Below are positions 52,661-61,440 of a stretch of DNA of 64,000 nt, piece after piece. The stretch covers positions 244,310 through 308,309 of the forward strand of contig CAVWSM010000020.1 in assembly GCA_963757805.1 (NCBI GenBank), written 5' to 3'. Both the position numbers and the translations under genes were made by a program. The notes beneath the pieces were generated by a model. It made no database searches and had not been told where the DNA came from. It was given only the letters and a program-made list of their open reading frames with translations. Within the stretch, counting starts at the first letter, position 1; the number at the start of each line of letters is the position of its first letter. This stretch comes from CAVWSM01 sp963757805 (GTDB taxonomy: Bacteria > Actinomycetota > Actinomycetes > Jiangellales > Jiangellaceae).

Positions 52661-53842
52661 TCACCAGACCGGCGCGAGCCCATGGGCCGGGAAGACCGCG
52701 CGCTGGGTGGCGATCACGGCCCGGTCGACGTCGTCCGCGGGGTCGAAACCAGCGGCCCACGACGGCATCTGGCCGAGCCCGCCGTCGGTCATGCGATAGG
52801 GGCCGATGCGCCCAAGGACCCGCTGCACGTACGACCGCCAGCCCTCTGGCACGGCGGTTTCTGGATCGACCGGACGGCCGCCGGCGATGCCGATCAAGTG
52901 CGACCAGGACCGGGGTACGACATCGACGAGGGCGTAGCCGCCTCCGCCGGTGGCCACCCACCGTCCGTCGCACAACTCATGCGCCAGCTCGTGCATCGCG
53001 ACCTGCGCGGCCCGCTGGCCGTCAACGGTGAGCGCGAGGTGGGCGAGCGGATCCTCGGCGTGACCGTCGCAACCGTGCTGGCTCACGATCACGTCCGGCG
53101 CAAACTCGCGCAGCAACGGTGGCACGACCGCGTCGAACGCGCGCAGCCAGCCCGCGTCGTTGGTGCCGGGCGGTAGCGCCACGTTGACGGCGCTGCCCTC
53201 GGCGGCCGCACCGCCGGTCTCCTCGGGGTAGCCCGTGCCGGGGAACAGCGTCCGCGGTGTCTCGTGCAGGCTGATCGTCAGCACGCGCGGGTCGTCCCAG
53301 AAGATCGCCTGGACTCCGTCACCGTGGTGCACGTCGAGGTCCACGTACGCGACCCGCGACGCCCCTAGATCCAGGAGTCGCCTGATCGCGACGGCCAGGT
53401 CGTTGTAGACACAGAAGCCGCTCGCCCAGCCTGGCATCGCGTGGTGCAGGCCGCCGGAGAAGTTGACTCCGTGCGCCGCCTCGCCCCGCCATACGGCCTC
53501 GGCCACCGCGACCGTGCCACCGACGATGCGGGCCGTCGCCTCGTGCATGCCAGTGAAAGCCGGGTCGTCCTCCGTGCCCAAGCCGTACGAGGGCTCGACC
53601 CATGGGACGGCCCCGCTGCACCGCCGCACGGCAGCCAGGTAGGCGGGCTCGTGAACGAGCGTCAGCAGCTCATCCGTGGCCACCTCTGGTGCGACAACCT
53701 TGACGCCACCGCCGTCAAGCAGCCCGAGCTCGCGGGCGAGTCTGACGGTCAGGTCCAGACGGATGGGCGCCATCGGATGGCCTGGTCCGAAGTCGTAAGC
53801 GCACAGCGCCTCATCCCAGGCGATGTGGACCGAGCAGCTCAT
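52661..53842 (-). CDS. Acetoin-utilization-type (AcuC) histone deacetylase family protein
   Basis: A 393-residue zinc-dependent deacetylase-fold protein. Visible motifs are FGPGHPMAPIRLDLT near the N-terminus, GLHHAMPGWASGFCVYND (paired active-site histidines), YVDLDVHHGDGVQ (zinc ligands), and VSQHGCDGHAEDPL. AcuC-like proteins deacetylate acetyl-CoA synthetase in other bacteria; the substrate here is inferred only. Start is the ATG of MSCSVHIAWDEAL. Confidence 0.88.
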   Translation of the reverse strand: MSCSVHIAWDEALCAYDFGPGHPMAPIRLDLTVRLARELGLLDGGGVKVVAPEVATDELLTLVHEPAYLAAVRRCSGAVPWVEPSYGLGTEDDPAFTGMHEATARIVGGTVAVAEAVWRGEAAHGVNFSGGLHHAMPGWASGFCVYNDLAVAIRRLLDLGASRVAYVDLDVHHGDGVQAIFWDDPRVLTISLHETPRTLFPGTGYPEETGGAAAEGSAVNVALPPGTNDAGWLRAFDAVVPPLLREFAPDVIVSQHGCDGHAEDPLAHLALTVDGQRAAQVAMHELAHELCDGRWVATGGGGYALVDVVPRSWSHLIGIAGGRPVDPETAVPEGWRSYVQRVLGRIGPYRMTDGGLGQMPSWAAGFDPADDVDRAVIATQRAVFPAHGLAPVW

Positions 53843-53885
53843 GGCACTCGACCCTAGCCAGTTCCACCGGAATGGGCCGCAGCCG

Positions 53886-54242
53886 TCAGATGGAGGGTCG
53901 CTGGTGCAAACCGAACTCCGAGCCCTGGTCGTCCTTGCAGAGCACGAACCGGCCAAAGGTCGCCTGCGTCGTCTCGTCACCCTCGGCCTGGCTCTCGTCC
54001 ACGGTGCCGCCCAGCTGACGCACCTTGGCCAACGCCGCGTCCATGTCGTCGACGACGAAGAACAGGTACGGTCTGGCGCCCGGGTCGTCGCCGTGGACCC
54101 CACCGGGGACCGAGGGCGTTGAGATCACGTAGCCCTGGCCCGGTCCAGGCGCGAACGTCCAACCGAAGAGCTCTCCGTAGAACGCCTTCGCCTTGTCGGC
54201 GTCGGCGACCCCCAGCTCGAAGAAACCAACCTCACCTGCCAT
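53886..54242 (-). CDS. VOC-family (glyoxalase/bleomycin-resistance) protein
   Basis: A 118-residue VOC domain protein: VGFFELGVADADKAKAFYGE, FGWTFAPGPG, STPSVPGGVHGDDP, RPYLFFVVDDMDAALAK and the C-terminal GRFVLCKDDQGSEFGLHQ. It is a close paralog of the gene at 36832-37215 but lacks that gene's four-residue duplication, so it probably shows the ancestral form. Substrate unknown. Confidence 0.85.
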   Translation of the reverse strand: MAGEVGFFELGVADADKAKAFYGELFGWTFAPGPGQGYVISTPSVPGGVHGDDPGARPYLFFVVDDMDAALAKVRQLGGTVDESQAEGDETTQATFGRFVLCKDDQGSEFGLHQRPSI

Positions 54243-54253
54243 GTCATGTGAGG

Positions 54254-54838
54254 CTACTTGCGCGGCTGGCCCCGGCGAGCGATCCGGTAGCCGGCAGTGA
54301 TGGCGACGAAGAGTCGTTGGTTGGCGCTGGTCGCCACGGGGCCGACCACGAACCAGATCCCGAGGGTGATCGTGAGCACGACGACGTACCCCAACAGCGG
54401 CTGGGCTCGCTCGACGTCGCCGACGAGCGCGCTGAGGCCGAGCAGCAGCCCGACCGAGATGGCCCAGAAGAGCGCGGCCTTGCGGAACTCGCGCCATTCG
54501 TGCCGGACGCGCTCAGCCCCACCGCGATGCGGCTTGGCCGCCAGTGGTGCCCCGGCGAACCGATGTGCGAAGCGCCGGTCGGCCCAGCTCACCAGGTCGT
54601 GCCCGAACGCGATGGTGAATCCGAGGTAGGCCGCGGCGAGCGCGTGGGCTTGGGTGGGTGCCGCGCCGCTGTGCAGGTCCCCGGCCGTCAGCGCAAGGAG
54701 AACGAGGTCGGCAGCCGGGGAGCCGAGCAGCAACGCCAGACCCAGCCGAGGTCGGCGCAGGACATATCGGGCAGTTAGCCCGGCAATGAGGAACACCCAA
54801 AAGGCCACTTCGGTGGCGACTATCGCGGCGGCAACCAT
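54254..54838 (-). CDS. Integral membrane protein under TetR control
   Basis: A 194-residue protein with about five hydrophobic segments (near residues 5-25, 35-55, 68-85, 125-145 and 150-172). I recognise no family motif beyond a membrane topology with a charged loop between the third and fourth segments (WADRRFAHRF to HEWREFRKAA). It is divergent from a TetR gene, with a large shared operator between them, so it is the probable target and possibly an efflux or resistance factor. Start at the ATG of MVAAAIVATE. Confidence 0.7.
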   Translation of the reverse strand: MVAAAIVATEVAFWVFLIAGLTARYVLRRPRLGLALLLGSPAADLVLLALTAGDLHSGAAPTQAHALAAAYLGFTIAFGHDLVSWADRRFAHRFAGAPLAAKPHRGGAERVRHEWREFRKAALFWAISVGLLLGLSALVGDVERAQPLLGYVVVLTITLGIWFVVGPVATSANQRLFVAITAGYRIARRGQPRK

Positions 54839-54853
54839 TGATTCGACACTCCG

Positions 54854-54897
54854 TTCTAGCACACTTGTGTTAGAAACGTAACACAGGTGTGCTAGAA
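54854..54897. promoter_or_regulatory. Large TetR-type operator
   Basis: TTCTAGCACACTTGTGTTA (54854-54872) and TAACACAGGTGTGCTAGAA (54879-54897) are complementary at 18 of 19 positions around a 6-base spacer. Each arm is itself a quasi-palindrome, so two regulator dimers could bind side by side. It lies 16 bases before the membrane gene start and 9 bases before the TetR GTG, covering both promoters. Confidence 0.82.
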
Positions 54898-54905
54898 CGT
54901 ATTCC

Positions 54906-55529
54906 GTGCCGGTCCAGGTCGATCACGACGCCCGCCGCGCCCAGTTGGCGCAGGCGGTCTGGCGCATCGTCGTCCGCGACGGCGTGCGCGGCGCGTCGGT
55001 GCGGGGCGTTGCCCGAGAAGCCGGGCTGTCGATGGGCTCGGTCCGGCACTTCTTCGCCAGCCAGGACGAGCTGCTGCGCTTCGCCGTACAGGAGGTCGTC
55101 AGCCAGGCCAGCCGGCGGATCGAGGCCGGCGCACCCGATCGGATGGCTGCCGTGGCGGAGGGTCGGCCACTGGACGCGATCGTCGCCCTCCTCGAAGAGG
55201 TCCTCCCGCTCGACGAGGAGCGAATGACGGAGGCCAAGGTGTGGGCCGCATTGACCGCGCCTCCGGCGACTGATCCCGGAATGGGGGCCATCCGACGGCA
55301 GGCCGACGACGGCATCCGGCAGCTGTGCCGGGACGCCCTCGGTGCGCTGGCCGAGTTTGGTCTCCTTCATCCCGCACGTGACCTGGCGATCGAGACCGAG
55401 CGCATCCATTCCCTGCTTGACGGATTGGCGCTCCACCTGATGCTCGATCCCGCTCGCACCCCGGCGGATCGCGTCCGTGCCCTGCTGCTCACCCACCTGC
55501 GCGACCTCGCCGGATCGCTGGTCGAGTGA
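54906..55529 (+). CDS. TetR-family transcriptional regulator
   Basis: A 207-residue TetR regulator with the N-terminal helix-turn-helix (AVWRIVVRDGVRGASVRGVA, AGLSMGSVRHFFASQDELL) and a helical ligand domain. It starts with GTG at 54906, nine bases after the palindromic operator, so it is surely autoregulated and controls the divergent membrane gene. The ligand is unknown. Confidence 0.9.
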   Translation: MPVQVDHDARRAQLAQAVWRIVVRDGVRGASVRGVAREAGLSMGSVRHFFASQDELLRFAVQEVVSQASRRIEAGAPDRMAAVAEGRPLDAIVALLEEVLPLDEERMTEAKVWAALTAPPATDPGMGAIRRQADDGIRQLCRDALGALAEFGLLHPARDLAIETERIHSLLDGLALHLMLDPARTPADRVRALLLTHLRDLAGSLVE

Positions 55530-55540
55530 CCGGCCGGCGT

Positions 55541-56721
55541 TCACTCGGTCCGCAAGGCCACGACCGGGTCGAGACGCCCCGCCCGCCGAGCGGGCGCCAC
55601 CCCGAAGAACACGCCTACGACCACCGATACCGCGAACGCCAACACAGGCGACCACCAGGCAATCTGCGCCGGCAGTGGGGAGAAGCGCTCGACCGCTGCC
55701 GAGGCCACGATGCCCAGCCCGATGCCGATCAGCCCGCCGAGCGTGGTGAGGAGTACGGCCTCGACGAGAAATTGCAGCAAGACGTCACGTTGGCGCGCCC
55801 CGAGGGCCTTGCGCAGACCGATCTCGCGCGTCCGTTCACGTACGGACACGAGCATGATGTTGGACACCCCGACACCACCGACCAGCAGCGAGATCCCGGC
55901 GATGGCCGCGAGCACCAACGTGAGCAGGGAGAGAATGCGTCCGATCGTGCCCAGGATCTGCGTCTGGGTGACAGCTGAGAACTCCTCGCCCTCGTACTTG
56001 TCGGTCAGCGCGTTCACCAGTCGCTGCTGCAGATCCTCGATGCCGTCGGTCGTTGGCGCCTTGACCGCGAGCGCATCGATGCGGTCGACGGAGAACAACC
56101 GCTGCGCGGCTGTCACCGGCACCAGCACCTCACGATTGCGGTCGACTCCAAAGGTGGACCCCACGTCTTCAAGCACACCGATGACACGGAACCGCACACC
56201 GGAGATGGTGACCGTGCGCCCGAGCGGGTCGACGTCGCCGAACAGGTCGGCAGCCACCGCCGACCCCAGCACCGCAACGCGGCGTCGCGTATCGACATCG
56301 GCTGCCGAGAAGAACTCCCCGCGGGCAACTGGCCGGTCGAACACGTTGGGCACGGTCTCGTTCGTCCCGAGCACGCTCACGAAAGAGCTCGCGTTGCCTA
56401 CCCTGACTTGCTCCCCCGATGTGAGGCTCGTGGCGACCGAGTCCGGGTTACCGGCCACCCGCCCAAGCAGCTCGACGTCGTCGAGCTCGAGTCTGCTCAC
56501 GCTCGGGGCCGAGCCGAACTCGAAGCGCCCCGGCACAACGAAAATGAGATTGGCGCCGAGTCCCTCGACTTGCCGCTCGACCTCGTTCTTGGCGCCGCTG
56601 CCGATTGCGACGAGCACCACGACGGCGGACACGCCGATGATGACGCCGATCATCGTGAGCAGGCTGCGCAACCGGTTGGCCCGCAAGGCATCCAGCGCGA
56701 CACGCACTGCCTCGGCCGTCC

Positions 56722-56725
<4 letters not shown>
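55541..56725 (-). CDS. MacB-type ABC transporter permease (FtsX domain)
   Basis: A 394-residue MacB/FtsX permease. An N-terminal transmembrane helix (LLTMIGVIIGVSAVVVLVAI) precedes a long extracytoplasmic MacB-PCD domain, and three C-terminal helices follow (ILSLLTLVLAAIAGISLLVG; TREIGLRKALGARQRDVLLQ between helices). It overlaps the ATPase gene by four bases. With the ATPase and the adaptor lipoprotein it forms a MacAB-like exporter; in a monoderm it probably exports a peptide or drug. Confidence 0.9.
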
Positions 56726-57471
<746 letters not shown>

Positions 57472-57478
57472 GACCGCG

Positions 57479-58840
57479 TCACCCGCCGAGGCTCTGGCCG
57501 TCACGCACACGGTCCGCGCCACGGACGACGATGCGATCGCCCTCCGACACCCCTTGCACGATCTCTACGGAGGACTCTCCCTGCGCACCCAGCCGCACGT
57601 GCTGGCGACGCACGACGTCATCCACAACAAGCCACACCGAGTCGCGCGCGCCATCTCGTACAACTGCGGACGCCGGGACGGACAAGGCGTCCGTGGCTTC
57701 GCGCACGAGCAGGTCAACCACGGCGCTCATGCCCGGCAGCGGAGCCGGGGCGGTATCCCCGTCGGCCGTTCGTCCCGCGCTGAGTGCCAGCCGCACGCGA
57801 TAGCTGACACCGCCGCTGGCCGAGGTCGTCGGCGCCACGTCCACGCTGGAGACCGCGACGCCGTACGTTGCACCAGGCAGCGCGTCGAGCTCAGCCGTGC
57901 CGACAACGCCCGGTTGCACCAACAGCACATCCGTCTCGTCAACCTCGGCCGCCATGCCAAGCGCGGACACGTCTGTGACCGTCGCGACGACTTGACCGCG
58001 CGAGACCGGGCTGCCCACAGCCAGAGTGCTGACGGCAGGCGCGGCGCTGGTGGATCCAGCTGCGGCGTCTTCGAGCACATCCTCCGCCGCATCGGCGAGA
58101 GCCGGCGGAAGGCCGGGCACCGAGGTCCCAGTGCCACCGCCGGCGCCAGCAGCGCCGAGCGTCACGATCCCGCCGACGGGCGCGCGCACTTCCAGCGCGT
58201 CAACCGTCGCCTGTGCGGCGTCGACCGCCGCTTGGGTCTGCACTCGTTGGGCGGCACCGAGGGACGATAGGGCGTCGGAGAGACTGCCGAGCCCTGCGTT
58301 GAGCTGCCGGATCGCCCGGTCGGCGTCGGATCGGGCTGCTGCGTAGTCGGCTTCGGCTGTGGCGAGAGCGGCCAGTGCCTGCGCGCGGGCTGCCGGATCG
58401 GGGATCGCCTGTGCAGCGTCTCGGGCGGTGGCGAACGCGGCAGTCGCGCGCTGATCCGTCCGCGCTGCTTGCGTCGACACTGGGATCGCACCGAGCTCGA
58501 CGTCGGCGCTCGCCGCAGCGGACGCATCCGCCTCCTGTGCCTGCGTGAGCTGTTGCTGAGCTTGCGGCGAGGCGATGCGCAGCAGCACGGTGCCCGCCGA
58601 GACTTGTTGCCCGTCGGCCACCAGCAGCTCACCGACCTGCCCGTCGGCGGCGGCGGTGACAGTGGCCGAAGCCTTGGCAGTCACGGCCGCCGGGGCCTCG
58701 ACGACCTCGACCACGGTCTCCCGGCCCACCAGGCCGGTCTCGATGGCACCGTCGTCGTCGGCGGTGCACGCCGTGGCGGCCAAGGTCGTCAGGACGACGG
58801 CAACTGCGACACTCCACGAGACATCACCTGCGATGCGCAC
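57479..58840 (-). CDS. MacA/HlyD-like periplasmic-adaptor lipoprotein
   Basis: A 453-residue adaptor. The signal ends in a lipobox at Cys25 (LAATAC), followed by a lipoyl half-motif (ASATVTAAADGQVGELLVAD), an Ala/Gln-rich alpha-helical hairpin (about residues 95-215), the second lipoyl half (VRAPVGGIVTLGAAGAGGG) and a beta-barrel/membrane-proximal region. It is first gene of the three-gene exporter operon. The glycine/serine-rich stretch after residue 230 is a low-complexity insert. Confidence 0.85.
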   Translation of the reverse strand: MRIAGDVSWSVAVAVVLTTLAATACTADDDGAIETGLVGRETVVEVVEAPAAVTAKASATVTAAADGQVGELLVADGQQVSAGTVLLRIASPQAQQQLTQAQEADASAAASADVELGAIPVSTQAARTDQRATAAFATARDAAQAIPDPAARAQALAALATAEADYAAARSDADRAIRQLNAGLGSLSDALSSLGAAQRVQTQAAVDAAQATVDALEVRAPVGGIVTLGAAGAGGGTGTSVPGLPPALADAAEDVLEDAAAGSTSAAPAVSTLAVGSPVSRGQVVATVTDVSALGMAAEVDETDVLLVQPGVVGTAELDALPGATYGVAVSSVDVAPTTSASGGVSYRVRLALSAGRTADGDTAPAPLPGMSAVVDLLVREATDALSVPASAVVRDGARDSVWLVVDDVVRRQHVRLGAQGESSVEIVQGVSEGDRIVVRGADRVRDGQSLGG

Positions 58841-58893
58841 GGGATCATCGTAGGTTTGTCAGCGCGTGATCGAACCGACAGCGGAGGTCACCG

Positions 58894-60231
58894 ATGGCAC
58901 GGTTCGGGTCGATCCAGCGACCGACACGCGCCGTGCCCCTTGCCTTTCTGGCCGTCATCGTCGTGGGCACCCTCATCCTGATGCTGCCGGTGTCGAGTGC
59001 GAGCGGCCAAGTAGTGCCGTTCACCACGGCGGCGTTCACCGCAACCTCAGCGACGACGGTCACCGGGCTCACAGTCGTCGACACGGCCACCTATTGGAGC
59101 GGTTTCGGCGAGGTGGTCATCCTCGTGCTGATCCAGCTCGGGGGGCTGGGCATCATGACCTCCGCAACGCTCCTGATCATTACGGTGAGCCGCCGGCTCG
59201 GGATCCGTACGCGCCTCATCGCCGAAGGCGAGCACAAGGCGCTGTCGTTCGGCAACGTGCGCACGGTGGTGCGACGGATCGCAGGGCTGTTTCTGGCATT
59301 CGAGGCCGTGCTCGCGGTGTGGCTGGCGGCCCTCTTCTTTGGCCGGTACGACTACGACGTACCCACTGCTCTGTGGCATGGGTTGTTCCATTCCGTATCA
59401 GCGTTCAACAACGCGGGATTCTCGCTCTACTCGGACAGCCTGATGGGGTTCGTGTCCGACTGGTGGATCTGCCTGCCAATCGCGCTAGCGGTGATCTTCG
59501 GCGGCCTGGGCTTCCCAGTGATCACCGAGCTGTATCGGGAGCGCTGGCGGCCCCGCACCTGGAGTGTTACCACCAAGCTCACGGTGTGGGGGTCGGGCTT
59601 CCTGTTCGCTTTCGCGACGCTGTACTTCCTGGTGGCTGAGTGGTCCAACGACCAGACGCTCGGCCCGCTCGATGTGTCGACCAAAGTGCTCGCTGGGTTC
59701 TTCACGGGAGTAATGCCGCGGAGCGCCGGATTCAACGTCATCGACATTGGTGAGATGGGTCCGAACAGCTTGATGGTTACCGATGCCCTGATGTTCATCG
59801 GCGCGGGGAGCGCCGGGACATCCGGGGGCATCAAGGTGACGACGTTCATGCTGCTGGCGTTCGTCATGCTGGCCGAGGTGCGCGGCGAGCCGGACGTCAC
59901 GGTGGGCACGCGTCGCGTCGGCTATGACGTGCAGCGGCAGGCTCTGACTGTGGCGCTGTTCGCGATCGGGCTGGTCGCGTTTGGAACGCTGTTGGTGCGC
60001 CAGATCAGCGACCTGGATCTCGACCGTGTGCTGTTCGAGGTCGTCTCCGCCTTCGGGACCACTGGCCTGTCCACGAGTATCACCAGCGACTTGCCCTCAT
60101 CGGCGCAGTGGATATTGATGGTGCTCATGTTCCTTGGGCGAGTCGGCACAATCACTGCAGTTGCCGCGCTGGCGCTGCACTCGCAGCGCCGGCTCTACCG
60201 TCTGCCGGAAGACCGAGTCATCGTGGGGTAG
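58894..60231 (+). CDS. trkH: TrkH-family potassium uptake channel
   Basis: A 445-residue K+ translocator. The four selectivity-filter loops are visible: SATTVTGLT, SAFNNAGFS, PRSAGFN and FGTTGLST, separated by membrane pairs. The protein is in the KtrB/TrkH family and is followed seven bases later by its regulatory TrkA/KtrA subunit. It imports K+ at the cytoplasmic membrane; length is normal for KtrB. Confidence 0.93.
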   Translation: MARFGSIQRPTRAVPLAFLAVIVVGTLILMLPVSSASGQVVPFTTAAFTATSATTVTGLTVVDTATYWSGFGEVVILVLIQLGGLGIMTSATLLIITVSRRLGIRTRLIAEGEHKALSFGNVRTVVRRIAGLFLAFEAVLAVWLAALFFGRYDYDVPTALWHGLFHSVSAFNNAGFSLYSDSLMGFVSDWWICLPIALAVIFGGLGFPVITELYRERWRPRTWSVTTKLTVWGSGFLFAFATLYFLVAEWSNDQTLGPLDVSTKVLAGFFTGVMPRSAGFNVIDIGEMGPNSLMVTDALMFIGAGSAGTSGGIKVTTFMLLAFVMLAEVRGEPDVTVGTRRVGYDVQRQALTVALFAIGLVAFGTLLVRQISDLDLDRVLFEVVSAFGTTGLSTSITSDLPSSAQWILMVLMFLGRVGTITAVAALALHSQRRLYRLPEDRVIVG

Positions 60232-60237
60232 GAAGCC

Positions 60238-60918
60238 ATGCCGCAGCGCAATGATGTCCAGTCGGGCGACCTGAAGGGTGTGCTCGTGGTCGGTCTCGGC
60301 CGGTTCGGCTCTGCCGTCGCAGAGTCGCTTGTCCAGCTCGGTCACGAGGTGCTCGCGATCGACTCCGACCCGGTGCTCGTCCGGACCTACGCCGACAAGC
60401 TCACGTACGTCGTCGAGGCCGACGCCACCAGCGAAGAGGCGATGCGCCAGGTCGGTGCACCAGAGTTCAGCACCGCGGTCGTTGGCATCGGGACTGCCAT
60501 GGAAGCGAGCATCTTGGCAACATCGGTGCTCGCCGATATCGGTGTCCCGAACATCTTTGCCAAGGCGATCAACCGCCAGCACGGTCAGATCTTGGCTCGG
60601 GTCGGCGCGCACGAGGTGGTCTACCCGGAGCACGCGATGGGCGAGCGGGTTGCGCACCTCGTCACTGGGAAGATGATCGACTTCATTGAGTTCGACGACG
60701 ACTTCGCTCTCGTCAAGACGCGGGCGCCGGCAGAGGCGGTCAACCGGACGCTGGCGGAGTCGGCGCTGCGGAGCAAGTACAACATCACTGTGGTGGGCAC
60801 CAAGCGCCCTGGGCAGGACTTCATCTATGCCCGCCCGGAAACGGTCATCAAGGAAGGCGATCTGCTCATCGTGTGCGGTCAGACGTCTCAGTGTGAGCGG
60901 TTTGCCGCGCGTACATGA
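60238..60918 (+). CDS. trkA: TrkA/KtrA-family potassium uptake regulatory protein
   Basis: A 226-residue cytoplasmic ring-forming subunit with an RCK_N Rossmann domain (VVGLGRFGSAVAESL, then the acidic residue in AIDSDP) and a C-terminal TrkA_C domain (TVVGTKRPGQDFIYARPETV, GDLLIVCGQ). It binds nucleotides and gates the adjacent TrkH channel. Confidence 0.93.
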   Translation: MPQRNDVQSGDLKGVLVVGLGRFGSAVAESLVQLGHEVLAIDSDPVLVRTYADKLTYVVEADATSEEAMRQVGAPEFSTAVVGIGTAMEASILATSVLADIGVPNIFAKAINRQHGQILARVGAHEVVYPEHAMGERVAHLVTGKMIDFIEFDDDFALVKTRAPAEAVNRTLAESALRSKYNITVVGTKRPGQDFIYARPETVIKEGDLLIVCGQTSQCERFAART

Positions 60919-61074
60919 GTGGCGCGGGGGTCGACATCGGCGACTCTGCCGTAGGGGTGACTGATCATTTGCGCTGAAGGCCGGATACCCGGGCGCGTCG
61001 CAAGCCCCGCAAATGGGCCATCAACTTGTGCACAGACGCCACCATTTGTCGCGCTGACCTGCTAGTCTGGACGT

Positions 61075-61440
61075 ATGTTCGAAGACCTGGTGGGTGCCGA
61101 GCTGGCCGCCGCGATCGCCGCGGCGGCCGCCGACCCGGCGGGCCTGCCACTGGCTGATCGGGTGGATCTGATCGTCGCGGCGGAGCGGCTGATCGGCTGG
61201 GCGCACGCGGTGCAGGCCGACGCCGTGGTGCCGCTGCTGGATGCGGACAACTGCCCGGCCGGGTTCGACCCGGCGGTCGAGATCGGTGCCGCGCTGGGCG
61301 CGTCGATCCGCACCGGCTCGGCGAAGGGCACCTTCGCCTGGGGGCTGTCGCGGCTGCCGCTGGCACGGGAGGCGCTGCTGACCGGACAGATCACCCTGCC
61401 GCGGGCCCGCCGGCTGATCCTGGTGGGAATGACAGCCTGA
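61075..61440 (+). pseudogene. DUF222/HNH endonuclease gene, truncated by IS21 element
   Basis: The 121 codons match the N-terminus of 13E12-type DUF222 proteins (LADRVDLIVAAERLIGWAHA and ALGASIRTGSAKGTFAWGLS), which normally run past 350 residues and end in an HNH nuclease domain. The frame is interrupted at about 61437 by the left end of the insertion sequence, whose first bases supply the TGA stop. The remainder should lie beyond the right edge of the window. Confidence 0.82.
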
